This document shows, in pieces, positions 25,725 through 36,669 of a stretch of DNA of 64,000 nt; the stretch's first letter is position 1; each line of letters opens with the position of its first letter. Position numbers and translations under genes: made by a program. The notes under the pieces are model-generated. The model was not told the origin of the DNA. It saw only the letters and a program-made list of their open reading frames with translations, and ran no database searches. The stretch is taken from positions 12,905,965 to 12,969,964 of the forward strand of contig NC_030850.1 of NCBI RefSeq assembly GCF_000208745.1, in the 5' to 3' direction. Source of the DNA: Theobroma cacao (Eukaryota; Streptophyta; Magnoliopsida; Malvales; Malvaceae).

Positions 25725-26000
25725 TGTTATAAAATTAACTTAAAAGAACAAATAAAAATAACTGAAAAAACAAGAAAAGAAAGAAAGTATTTAGAGGGGA
25801 GAAAAGAGATCTTATTGAACTGTGTTTACAAATGAACTGAGAGGACCTATTTATAGGCAAATAACCCCCTTATCTTGATAGAATTTACAAGATGAAGATA
25901 ACACTTAAAGATTAGATGAATTAAATCTTAATCCAATCTAATTTACATCAAATCTAGATATAGATAGAATAAATGGATATTCACAAAAATATTCATAACA
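25725..26000 (-). repeat. 5' LTR of the copia element
   Basis: It is the 276-bp partner of 20282-20557. Directly inside it the minus strand reads CGTTATCAGCATGA, the position and type of sequence expected for the primer site, though I cannot name the tRNA. Confidence 0.93.
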
Positions 26001-26005
26001 AAGAA

Positions 26006-27240
26006 ATAATAACTCAATGAATATTTATTTTCTACAAATAATCGACCAATGAAATTTTTAAACACCTTAACAGTTTTCAAAAATAAAATTGTTTTAACAA
26101 AAAGTCACATCCCCTGAATCATTTCTTTTATCTTTATGAGATCACGAGAGAAATTTAATCCAAATGACTTTTAGGATGTAAGTAAAAGTGTTTATATTGA
26201 CATGATTAAAAATTATGTTTGGATTCAAGTTAAATCAATCTATTTAAATTAATTTAAATTAAATTTATTACTAAATATTAAAAACATATTTATATTAAAA
26301 TTGTTTTAAATATAATTATAATTATAATTATAATTGTATCTTGAATTGAATGTAATTTCATCTAAAACTCAACTTGAACTAAATCTGGTAAGTCGACACC
26401 GTTAAGATACGAAACACAATAAAACTAAACTCAAATACAACATAAATAATTGTTCGCGTCAGCATTTGAAATACATACATGGATACATTAATCACTATGT
26501 AATGCGATATGACAAGACTAACACATTTATTAAACGTGTTAAGGGTTTTTATACGACATGATACAATTTATACACAAGATTAAACATAATTTTTTTCTAA
26601 CACGATTAAATTAAAATATTATAATTAAATATAATTTTATTATTCAAATTTAAAATCAATAATTATAAAAATCAAAATATCCAAATGAAAAGAAAGCAAA
26701 CGAAAAAAATTAGGGTTTGGACGTTATTACATTATCATCTTTATGAAATTCAAAAAATTATTTAAAATAATTATTTAAAATTATTTAATTAAAGTTAAAA
26801 TAATATTTGACTATTAATTTTAACAGGTTAATGAACGTGTCATGTATACACGATTAAATACAGTTAACACGAGTAATTAAATATATTACTTATATCTAAC
26901 ACGGATAAATTTTCGTAACAATTAATTAAATATGTTACTCATATCTAACACGATTAAATTTTTATGTTTTAATCGTGTTGATACAATTAAAACACAAAAT
27001 ATGATAAAATTAAATTTAAATCTATTTAATTTTATATCTTTTTATATTATAATATCTTGCTGTGTTTAAAATTATAAAATCTAATTTAAAGAGTTCCCGG
27101 CCTTGTACAGGACGAGTCGTAGGACACCTTTTTATTCGACAATTGACGGAAACCACCTTTTTTTTTTAATTTTTAGTGGGTAATTGGGTTTTATAAGCTA
27201 AAAAAGGCCCCCTCAAGAAGTCAAAATAAAGAAAGAATAT
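26006..27240. other. AT-rich spacer with a short imperfect tandem repeat
   Basis: No gene seen. Around 26870-26975 two imperfect copies of about 53 bp both contain ATATCTAACACGgATAAATTT-like sequence. TAACACGATTAAA words are scattered over 26390-27010, suggesting an old dispersed repeat. Similar words recur at 45880-46200. Confidence 0.45.
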
Positions 27241-27248
27241 CCGAGAAG

Positions 27249-27509
27249 CAACCAATAACAGCGCCTCAAGACAAAAGAAACACAGATACTCCAGTGCTAC
27301 TGACCGTACTCAAGTATTTTCCCATAGCTGTCCTCTTCCTTTCCCGACTCTTTTTTTTTTTTCGGATTAGACATTAACAACCTGAAACGCTATTTCCCCA
27401 CTCTACTACCACCCTTTAGCTAACCGACCTCGGCTTCCTGGCTGCAATTACGATAACCGGCGTGATCTACGGCTCCGATCGGCTCTCAAACTCACGTGCG
27501 TTCCACGTG
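27249..27509 (+). promoter_or_regulatory. Putative WRKY1 promoter and leader: CCAAT word and paired G-boxes
   Basis: An AACCAATAAC word lies at about 27249. Two CACGTG G-boxes (27493-27498 and 27504-27509) lie 11 bp apart, centre to centre, about one helical turn. They sit near or in the predicted 5' leader of the WRKY gene. G-boxes are bound by bZIP and bHLH factors. The transcription start is not visible, so the assignment to promoter or leader is inference. Confidence 0.45.
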
Positions 27510-27530
27510 ATCTACGGTTAGGGTTTCTTG

Positions 27531-27554
27531 ATGGTCCCTTCGACACTTGCATAG
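27531..27554 (+). other. Seven-codon upstream ORF of the WRKY1 transcript
   Basis: The frame reads ATG, six codons, TAG (Met-Val-Pro-Ser-Thr-Leu-Ala). The last base of TAG is followed by a good donor (GTAACT), and the nearest good acceptor is the CAG just before the main ATG at 28344. If spliced this way, the uORF stop abuts the main ATG in the same frame. Confidence 0.4.
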
Positions 27555-28343
27555 GTAACTCTGTCTTTTTCACTGTATTTAGCTGCTTCATTTTTTATTT
27601 CTGGAGTGAATTGAATTGAATTTACCGTTTTCCGACGTATTTCTAGAAATTATGGCTCTTTATGTATTTGGACTCTGTTTGGTTGCTGAGAAATTCGAAG
27701 AAAAAGAGCTATCGAGTTTGGAAAACCACGGCCTTTGAATTTCTCATAATTGAAATATTATAAATTTCATTGTTTAAAAGTGAGAGATGTTCTAGGTTAT
27801 TTGATAGTTGTCTTGTGTTAGTTTCAGTTTAAAGAAATAAACGAACTTTACAAATTCTCTTAATTCTTATATTAAATTAACCTCATAAATTTCATCGTTG
27901 TGTTCATAGTTGAATTAGGATTTGTTTGCTTGGCGTTTTGGAAGCATTTCCATCATGCTCAACATAAGCATAAAAAAAAAAAGAGAGAGAGTGCTTTTGA
28001 ATTGCATAATTTTGCGGGGAAGGTTTTAGTAGTTAATTCTGAAACTTATAATCAAACAAGCTAGACATGACCTGGTGCAATAAGATATGATTATTCTCAA
28101 ATTTCTGGGCAATTCAATACCAACAGCCAACATGTGTAGCTGGCTGATCTACTTCAGCTGGTCCTTTTTGGAATTTTCTAATTGCCATTTAATCATGTAC
28201 ATATTATTGATTTATTGTTTTAGTCTATATAAGGCATTTTTTTCAAATGCCTTTTCAGGTTTGGGCAAGCAACATGGGCTAATTTTAATGGTAACTTGGT
28301 TTTGCTGAAATACCGATAACTGAAAACAGGTTTTTTACTTCAG

Positions 28344-30295
28344 ATGGTTTCTTCGGGGGAGTGTATAACAGATGAAGTTGGTACAGATAAATTACAAAGC
28401 CCAGATGCTGGAAATCATGCATTGCAACAAATCTCTGATAGTAAAGTTCATTTACCACAATCCAATCAAGGAGGAGAAACTCCCTCAATTAAATCAGAGA
28501 AAGCTCCACTTCCTGATTCTATGGTCCAGACTTCAAAATCAGAGCAAGGAGGAAATGTTTCCTGTATGATATCCAACAAAACTTCGGTTACTCCAGATAT
28601 GACTCCCTCTCCATTGCCTGGTACAGAAGGGAGCACTCCTATAGTACGTGAGAAAGCATCAGAGGATGGGTATAACTGGCGTAAATATGGTCAAAAACTT
28701 GTTAAAGGAAATGAATTTGTTCGAAGTTATTACAAATGTACACATCCAAACTGCCTTGTGAAAAAGCAATTGGAACGTTCACATGATGGGAAAATGGTGG
28801 ACACTGTTTATTTTGGTCAGCATGATCATCCAAAGCCACTGAACCTTCCAGTAGCTGTTGGCGTTGTTGTCTCTGTTGTTGAAGAAAAACCTTATAATGC
28901 TTCTCCAACTGTTGTCAAAGGTAAGAAAGCATATTAAGCATTTGCAACTAGTCTAAACTAATTAAGTATAAATTGCCTGATTTATTACCTGACTTCATAT
29001 TTGAAGACAAGTCATCGGATGCACGTAGCCAAACACCTTGCCAAATTGAGCCACAAGATGATTTTCGGCCTTTAGCTATTGCTGCCAGTGAAAATGTGAA
29101 AGGTGCTCCTTCAAAATCAATCAGGATACAAAATGTTGTTGATAGTGATGATGATCATGTGATCTCAAAACGGAGGTACCTTAGTTTATTTCTGGTGTGT
29201 TTATTCCTCTTAACCTTTATGTAACAGTCATCAACTGAACAGGAAGAAAGAAAATAGCAATGCTGATGCATCTCCGGTGGAGAAGCAAACCACTGAATCA
29301 CGGATGGTTGTTAAGACTCTGAGTGAGGTTGACATTGTAAATGATGGGTACCGCTGGCGCAAATATGGGCAGAAATTAGTTAAAGGCAATCCTAATCCCA
29401 GGTATGTATCAAGTTTTATTTGTTCATGCACATTTCGAATCCTTAAATTTGTCTAATTTACATTTTATCTTCATTCATTGGTTATGGAGATGATTACACT
29501 GTTACACCAACTTTAGACGTCTCCTCGTTATAAGAGGAGATGCGTCCTTATTTCTCTTGCCGAGATATCAGTTGATGCATATTACTTGATGGTTTTCAAC
29601 CTTAGAAAGTTTTCCTCCTTTCTTTACACGTATATAGATACCTGCAGCTTTTGGATTTAAGTTGACTCTCAGCTCACATGTGATGTAGGAGTTACTATAG
29701 GTGCTCAAATCCTGGATGCCCAGTTAAGAAACATGTAGAGAGGGATTCTCACGATGTAAAGTTGGTTATAACTACTTATGAGGGACGACATGACCATGAT
29801 ATTCCTCCAACTAGGACTGTTACTCACAATACAACTGGAGTAAATGTTCATTCGGCAGCTCATAATGACGAATCTGGCACCAAGGTAGAAGAAAGTGAGA
29901 CTGCCTGTGTCGATATGGTTGTTCATTCTAGTTCTGGACTCGAGAATAAATCAAGTGAGCAATTGAATGGTGAGTCTACAACTAAGTCAGAAGCAAGTGG
30001 TGCTGTTTGTGTTGATGTGGTCGAAGCACCCATATCAGGTCCTGAAAGTGGGTCAAATGAGCAACGGAGTGGGAAGTTGCAACCCAGTAAAGGAAGTAAG
30101 GGCGATGGCAATGATATGATTGTTCATAGTAAATCGATTTCTCAGAATACAGCGAAGGAGCAACTGAGTAACAAATTAGAAACTAAATCAGAAAATGATA
30201 CTGTTTGCATTGATAAGATGGTCCATATCACTCCACATCCTGAGTGTAATTTTGATGAGCAACTAATGCCTAGTGCAGAACCTGTCCAAAGCTGA
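28344..30295 (+). CDS. WRKY1: Group I WRKY transcription factor, WRKY1-like
   Basis: Four coding exons: 28344-28920, 29007-29175, 29243-29401 and 29689-30295 (1512 nt, 503 aa). All introns are GT-AG and the frame closes. It has two WRKY domains, both with intact WRKYGQK (residues 112-118 and 287-293). Zinc ligands are C132, C137, H160, H162 and C307, C312, H336, H338. The second domain is split by an intron at the conserved Pro-Arg position (R302), typical of group I. A basic stretch, KRRKKE, lies at about 247-252 and could be a nuclear signal. The protein would bind W-box DNA in the nucleus. The exon pattern and the EPVQS-like C-terminus resemble Arabidopsis WRKY1/ZAP1. The C-terminal 130 residues contain a four-copy repeat. 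A 5'-leader intron (27555-28343) is inferred. The gene converges on the GRAS gene. Confidence 0.9.
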
Positions 30296-31005
30296 ACTGG
30301 GGCTGATGGTTTAGTTATGGTCCTAAATGGCACTGTATTGAAATGGATCTGCTCGGGTGCTGTTGGTTGGGTGTATCAATATTGGGCAAACCACCCCAAT
30401 GTGTAAAATTATTTCAACCGGTTAAATAATGCGAGATTAAACATGTAGTACTAGTATTTTATCTTACGGTAAGATCTGATATAAAATAGGCGTCCCTGCT
30501 AATCTTTACCGAGAGCATTCTGGTAGTTACTTTTTACCCTCTTATCGGTTGGTTTACGGCCATCCTACTTCGTACGACGAAGAATGTTTTACTTGGAAAT
30601 GGCCAAATCATCTATCTCCGTCAAACATGGCACTCATTCAGAACAAGAAATTGCATATCAACGCCTTCAATCTACCAGTAATACGTCCTCTCTTCCTGCC
30701 CGCATAATGAATACAACAGTGAAACAGGATGACCGCAAAGAAGCTGGCTAGCTTTTGATTCATAACAAGTACACAGTTATAGAAACCCCTCTAATTGGCT
30801 CTTGGCAGCTAAGAGAAAAAGACAACTAAAGACTTTCTACCAAAGCTCAGTGCCCAGGCCCCTAAAAGAACACTAATTTTCAATTCCATGCATGCCAGAG
30901 GCCTTGATCAATGGTAGAAGAACAGGTTAACTAGGAGGGTCTAAGTTCGAGTCCCCTCATTCCCATGTGTGAGTACAGTATTGAAGAGAACAAAAAATAT
31001 GTGTA
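30296..31005. other. Convergent 3' spacer between WRKY1 and the GRAS gene
   Basis: Both 3' UTRs must lie here. No other gene is seen apart from the SINE remnant listed separately. Confidence 0.6.
30880..30990 (+). repeat. Decayed tRNA-derived SINE
   Basis: An A-box-like TGATCAATGGT (30905-30915) and a B-box AGTTCGAGTCC (30944-30954) are spaced 28 bp apart, as in tRNA-type RNA polymerase III promoters. The sequence cannot fold as a tRNA, so a SINE head is the better reading. It lies in the expected 3' UTR of the GRAS gene, in antisense orientation. The edges are approximate. Confidence 0.5.
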
Positions 31006-32586
31006 TCACTTCCATGCACAAGAAGCGACCAAATCCCTATTCATCCAACCAAGAAATAAAGCCCCATCTCTCTCTTCAAGTCTATATTTATCACAGTAGT
31101 TCTCAAGCAGTGTTTTTATGGTGGCATTAACCAAGGAACTTAAAGGATAAGGACAGAACCCTGCCATTCTGAACCTTGACCTCCACTTTCCCATGAGCTC
31201 ATGTCGTTCCACTCTCTCAGGCCCCTCACAAGCTATGATGTTAACAACATCCCTTGCCAGGCAGTGCTGCTCAACATTGATCCTCTCTTTACGGTCCCGT
31301 GGGAGAGTCACGTCAATTGATTCGAACATGGCTGTGTAATAGTTCAGTGTCTCAAGGAACCTTGGGAAGAATGGAGCTGTATTCGTGTTAGATTCCTGCT
31401 CAACAAGGGTTACAACCTTTGGAGACAGGCTCTTAACCAGCCTCAACAGTCGGTCACGATGATTCTCAGTGCTGACACTTTCATCAGGCATGTGGTGAAG
31501 CATGAAAGCAAAATTTACTGCTAGAGCCTCTCCAGGTCGAACTCGAAGATGTTCCTGCTGAACCTCACAACCAGACATGGCAGCAGCATGGAACTCAAAT
31601 GGCACTTTAAAATGTTCCGCAAGCTTAGACAGCCGCTTTCCCACAATGTTTAGGCCTCCTCCACGGGCATAAGCCGATGTGGAATCATCGATACCTGTTA
31701 TGCAGATGTGGGGTGGCCCGCCAGGCCTAGCTGCAAATGCTTGAATGAGAGTGATCCACTGACTCCCCTGACCTATTTGGAAATCAATAATATGAACTCT
31801 ATCTTCATCCTTCATGGCTTCTGCAATGGCTCCGTTTGCAGACATGTAACCAAACTTGAAGTAGGGACAAACCTCATAAAGAATGTGCATGTAAGATAAT
31901 AGATCAGCACTTGCCGGTTCTTTGCATCTCAAAGCTTTGTAGATTGAGCTCCCTGAGGAGGCAAGTCGTGCCACAAGCCCTTCCAACATGTATGCTCCCA
32001 ACCTCTGGATGGGCTCCCCAGAAACTGACACCATCCGACGTAATTCATCCATTAACCACTGTGACATCATCAGGTCATTATCTGATACTGCTTTTGCACA
32101 GGAGACAAGGACCTGTTTCAAGTCCCCTCTGGAGATTGCATCCATTACAAGATTCCAGCTGCCCATATCTGGTGACGTTGTGCTGTCAATAATATCAGAA
32201 TCAGGCCCCAACATCACAGTTTCCAGCTCTCTCAGCTTATGCCTCAAATCACTTACATCATCAGTTATGCAGGAACCACTAATAGGAGACCCATAGGTAT
32301 TGTCAGGAGAGTGATGCAGGTCAGATGGATATGACTGAGATTCTTGCTGTGACATTGGGCTTCCATTGGGTGAGAAACTGACAGTTGATGAAGAGTTGTA
32401 GACAGTATAACTTCCATTTGCAGAAGATGACTCCAAAGTGCAATAAAGTTCACTGGAATTCTTAACAGAGAAGTGGGATCCTTGGCTGCTGTCACTATAG
32501 CAGAGAGAGCGATCAATAGTTGGGAATTGAGGCAAGCAGTAGGGCTCAACTTCCTGCTTTACTTGATGGTACAATCTGCTGGCCAT
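31006..32586 (-). CDS. GRAS transcriptional regulator, PAT1/SCL5/SCL21 branch
   Basis: Single coding exon, 526 aa from the ATG at 32586. The frame is open further upstream to a TGA at 32736-32734. The family-typical N-terminus MQASQQ aligns to codons starting at 32619, but that first codon is GTG here. Numbered from that codon, the variable N-terminus covers 1-160 and includes the branch motif SDLHHSPDNTYGSP (99-112). The GRAS domain covers about 165-537: leucine repeat I near 167-230, VHIID at 275-279, a second leucine repeat near 325-360, PFYRE-type PFFPRF (416-421), and a SAW-type end finishing SCAWK. Length matches the family (about 490-580 aa). PAT1-branch members act in phytochrome A, stress and chitin/gibberellin responses. 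At least one 5'-UTR intron is likely. Confidence 0.9.
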   Translation of the reverse strand: MASRLYHQVKQEVEPYCLPQFPTIDRSLCYSDSSQGSHFSVKNSSELYCTLESSSANGSYTVYNSSSTVSFSPNGSPMSQQESQSYPSDLHHSPDNTYGSPISGSCITDDVSDLRHKLRELETVMLGPDSDIIDSTTSPDMGSWNLVMDAISRGDLKQVLVSCAKAVSDNDLMMSQWLMDELRRMVSVSGEPIQRLGAYMLEGLVARLASSGSSIYKALRCKEPASADLLSYMHILYEVCPYFKFGYMSANGAIAEAMKDEDRVHIIDFQIGQGSQWITLIQAFAARPGGPPHICITGIDDSTSAYARGGGLNIVGKRLSKLAEHFKVPFEFHAAAMSGCEVQQEHLRVRPGEALAVNFAFMLHHMPDESVSTENHRDRLLRLVKSLSPKVVTLVEQESNTNTAPFFPRFLETLNYYTAMFESIDVTLPRDRKERINVEQHCLARDVVNIIACEGPERVERHELMGKWRSRFRMAGFCPYPLSSLVNATIKTLLENYCDKYRLEERDGALFLGWMNRDLVASCAWK

Positions 32587-34290
32587 AACTGCACTTCTGT
32601 ATTGCTGGGATGCTTGCACTGATGGATAATTTACTTCAACAGTTTCTCTGTCCCTTTGTAGAGGGCTTAGGAAATCAAAGGATTCAAGCCTGGCAAGAAT
32701 ATTGTTTTGAAACTGACATGAAAGTTCTAACAGTCAGAATTTAGCATTTTATTGGTGTATCCTGGTTCTAATTGCAGAAACTTAAGAAGCCTTGGACTCT
32801 CTTTGATAGGCTAAATGTTGCATACAAACATATCAGAGAGAAATCAACATCACCATGATCCTTTGCCCCTGAGTATCCAGATTGTTCCCATCTCTGTCTC
32901 TCTATCTGCAAGATTTAATGGCAGCATCAAGGATACAACAGATAGTCCAGGTACATCACTCCAACCACAATAGTATTGACAGTCAATTTAAGGGAAAGCA
33001 AAGCAAACATTTTGTTTAACATCAAAATATATTGTTTGCTCAGTAGGGAAGGAAACACAGAGATTCATAAATTTAGAGAATGCATCAGTTTATACAGACA
33101 ACAAAATAAAAAGAATCACAATCTGGATGTTTTATTTAACAAATAAAAATCTTTTGTTCCTTTCCCTCTCCCTGGAAATTTAAAGCAGAGAATGAGAAGT
33201 GATCCATAAATTATCTCCTTTTTCCCCCCCATAGATTTGCTATGCAACTGACATCTTAAAACCTATATCAAGAAACGAAGAAACATTTCCTCATGATAAG
33301 ATTGATAAAAATGAGAGATGCAATATCATCACTTAATACCACTTCAACAATAGGCTCCTAGACCTTTAACAAGAAGGATGCATAACAAAGTTGAATAACC
33401 TGACCTACTCTCGCTGCTACATTCTTTTATAAGTTGGTGCATGGAGGACCTTCCTACAAAACACATCTTTGACACAGAAGGGGACAAAATAAGTATATTA
33501 TTAGCTATTTAAAAAAGCATCTAGAAATAAATAAATATAAATATATATATATATCAACCATGAAAGCTAAAACTTAAATCCCAGTCTACCAATGATCGAG
33601 TTTTATTCCAATCAGAACTTCAACTTATAAATAGGCATTCTCTCTCATAGGCTAACTCTAACGACTGAGTTTGACATTTCACAACCAAATAAAACAAATT
33701 TCTGCAGCAGATCATTACACATTAGGCATCCTGTTCTTGCAGAGGAGGAGGAGCTTGAACTTTAGAACTTAAAGACTAGTTTTTAACTAAACTAAAACCT
33801 TAAAACAGTGACAAAATCGCTTACTTCTACATAAAAATATTAACTTTATTTTTCTTTCTTTAATTCTGTCATTGCCAACAAGACTTCTAACAAGTGTTAA
33901 CAGCCCAGTAAGCAATCAATTCCTTCTTTAAAAAAGAAAGCGTCAACCACAAACATGGGAAATTGGCACCGAGACTCCCAATGAGAGCCATTTCAAGGGC
34001 AAAAAGAAAAAGAAAAGACCAAAACATTCAACATCACAAAGAGTAGAATCTTAGAGTAAAAACAACCAGAACTCCAAGCAAAACTGGAAATACTTGAAAA
34101 CCATCTTACTTTTAGGTGATCCATCACCGACCCATTTTCATTAAACTCAATCCACTCACCATAATACTCACCTTTCCCCCAATAAAGAAACCAACAGCAA
34201 GTTTACTCACCAAAAGAAATAATGAACCAATAAAAGACCAGAATTCAAAGAACCCCCTCAAAAAAAAAAAAGCAACAAGACAAACAAACC

Positions 34291-34450
34291 TTAAATTCAA
34301 TTTGAGAGAATAAATTCACTTCCACCGTCAAATCAACGGGTTTAACGTACCCACCTTATTCTAGGGAATCCTCAGCTATGGTAAATATCACTTCAGAAAA
34401 ACACAGCTTTGAGTTTGGAGACAGAGAGAGAGAGAGAGAGAGAGAAGGTA
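34291..34450 (-). promoter_or_regulatory. Putative first (non-coding) exon of the GRAS gene with a CT-repeat leader
   Basis: On the minus strand a (CT)n run (about 34423-34445) is followed by leader-like sequence ending TTTAAG at 34291, then a good donor GTTTGTTTG. CT-rich 5' leaders are common in plant regulators. Further leader exons may lie near 33400-33460 and 32830-32910. Assignment is by position and splice signals only. Confidence 0.4.
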
Positions 34451-34499
34451 AGAAATAAGATAGCAAAGTGCTTTAATTCTTTTCTGAAGAGCCACATGT

Positions 34500-35215
34500 G
34501 CGTTATAATAAAACTGATCAATTATTAAAAGCCCATTGATTGTGCCAAAACTACAGGATTACCATCAAAATAAAGAAAAATATATTCTGAGTTGTCTTGC
34601 AAGTTACTTATACTATTATTGGACTTTTGAAATGACAAAAATAGCCTTGTTAAATGCACATGTGGTCAATTGCATCCTAAATCTGTAAATTGCTAAATAA
34701 TAAATATATTTATTTTGTTTTCTCAACCAATATTTATAATTTTTTTTTAGGGCATGCCAATTATATAAGGATAAGGTGGTTGAGTTGATTTTTAAATGGT
34801 AGGAGTCTTGGAGAAGAGAGTTTGCTTCCTTAACGGAGGTGTTGGTACTGCTTTTAATTGCCCTTAATTACTTGATTTAAAGGCTAATGTGGCCTATAAT
34901 TATGATTAAATTATCATTTTCCTTCGTATAGTTAACTACTAGTACAGCTTCAAATTTTGAATCAGTATCTCATTGGTATCAACTTGATGTGAGTTATATG
35001 GAGTAATTAATAAGCTGGCATTACATTAATTTCATTCAGATGCATAACATCAAGTCAAATTTCTATATTATTTTTATATAAAAACATACATGAAAATAAA
35101 ATTTAGAAATATTTCCAATCAAATAAATTATTTAATGAAAAATCATAAAGTAGAAGAATAATTAGATATGAGTTGAAAATAAAGATTTATATGATTTGAA
35201 TATGAGATTTACTAA
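34500..35215. other. Spacer upstream of the GRAS gene
   Basis: Contains the GRAS promoter region (minus strand) and AT-rich DNA. No other gene is seen. Confidence 0.5.
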
Positions 35216-35217
35216 TG

Positions 35218-36668
35218 ATGTGTGCATCAAATATGCATATTTAATCGGAGATTAAATATCTAACTAGGTTAAGTTAGATTTGATTTATGATTGGTGTTTT
35301 TTGTTATTTTATTAGTTTAATTTAATTTATGTTTAAATGTTTATTTTAAGTTAATAATATTAGTTTTATGTTGTTTATGTTTATTTTTATATTTGTGTAG
35401 GAATAGGATCGAAAATAACTTCAATTGGTGAAAAAAAACTGCATAATGGACTGATGCTTTATCTTCACATGTTTTAACTGTTCGAGTATAACTCTCGCTA
35501 TGTAAGTTTAAATGATATGATTCTTAAACCATTCGAAAACTAAGAGGCAGAGCTACAATTTTGATATTTACCACTTCACCTAATTTTGATTGAAAGGTGA
35601 TCGAAATCCTTGTCAAAATAAAAGTACTACATTAAGAGAGCAAAGTCAAGACAAAACCTTTGATTAGAGCCGCGGCATAGAAGAAATTTTTCAAAACAAG
35701 CATCTTACGAGATTTTGGAATATAGGGTCTTGGTACTTTTTCCAAAAGTTTTTAGAAAGAGGCAGCACGCAATTTCTCTAAAAAATAGAAAGTCAAAAAC
35801 AAAACAAGAAAGTAAGAAAATTTGAGGAAAAAACAAGATTACAAAGCTTCAATTATTAATTCTCTTTCTACTTTTGTTTTTTTTCTTATTTTCTTGACTT
35901 GAATTACTGGCTAATTTTCTTTGGATGAAGTTTTAGTAGATATTATGAGCTAAACTATTTTTCTAAGATTATGGTAGATTTTGACATGTAATTTGAATAT
36001 TTGTTTATCTTTTATTTACTATAAATGGGTCTAGTTTTGCTTATTCAAATATGTTTTTAATGATTTTAATTGCTTGATCAATAATTAACTAATTTGTACA
36101 TCTAATTGAGATTAGATAAAGAGATTTTAGATAGGACTAAAATTTGAATAATGTATGTTTACGTCATTTAGGTGATTTTATTTACGATTCGGGTAGACAT
36201 ACGTCAATTGTCATACATAGGCAAATTAGAACACTAGCTTAATGAACCTTATTTAATTGATTTTTATAGACATATAATGAGTCAATAGAGTTAGGTTTTT
36301 GTGCAAGCATTTCGACGGAGACTTATACATAGTTTTGGATTTTAGATTAGTAAAGCTACCTATAAATGTAAATAATAAAAAAAGCTGGTATCGGATGAAG
36401 CGTTGAATGAACTCATAATCTTAGGTTTTAGTCTATTGCTTTTTCTCAAGTAAATTTTAAGTCCTGTTAATTAATTTTGTATTTACTTTAATTTAGTTTT
36501 AATTAATTTTTTAAAAAAAAATTAGTTACTTTAATAAGATGAGCTTGTTATAATTTTAATACTTAGTAAAGATTTAGAAACAAATTTCTATAGAATATGA
36601 TTTTGGACTTACTGTTTATATTACTTATTCTATACATATACTTACGTGTGCAAAATCGACAACAACTT
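35218..36668. repeat. Candidate solo LTR or LTR-derived sequence
   Basis: It starts near GATGTGTGCATCAAATATGC and ends near GTGCAAAATCGACA. It is entirely non-coding, and its composition differs from its flanks, with GC-richer patches (for example AGAGCCGCGGCATAG near 35670). This resembles LTRs of plant gypsy elements, but no target-site duplication was found. Confidence 0.3.
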
Positions 36669-36669
36669 A

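Larger units (their letters stand above)
20282..26000 (-). mobile_element. Full-length, inactive Ty1/copia retrotransposon
   Basis: Two 276-bp LTRs (20282-20557 and 25725-26000) begin TGTTATAAAA and end ATAACA. They are flanked by the perfect 5-bp duplication aagaa (20277-20281 and 26001-26005). The order on the minus strand is LTR, gag, protease, integrase, RT, RNase H, purine tract, LTR, so integrase precedes RT as in copia. I count 16 differences in 276 bp between the LTRs (5.8%), mostly transitions. Every coding domain is damaged. Confidence 0.95.

Noticed and set aside
28844..28908. Minus-strand ORF over the WRKY1 first exon
   Set aside because: Antisense to a confirmed WRKY domain; no homology.
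30905..30960. Possible tRNA gene
   Set aside because: A and B boxes are present but no acceptor or anticodon stem can form; a SINE head fits better.
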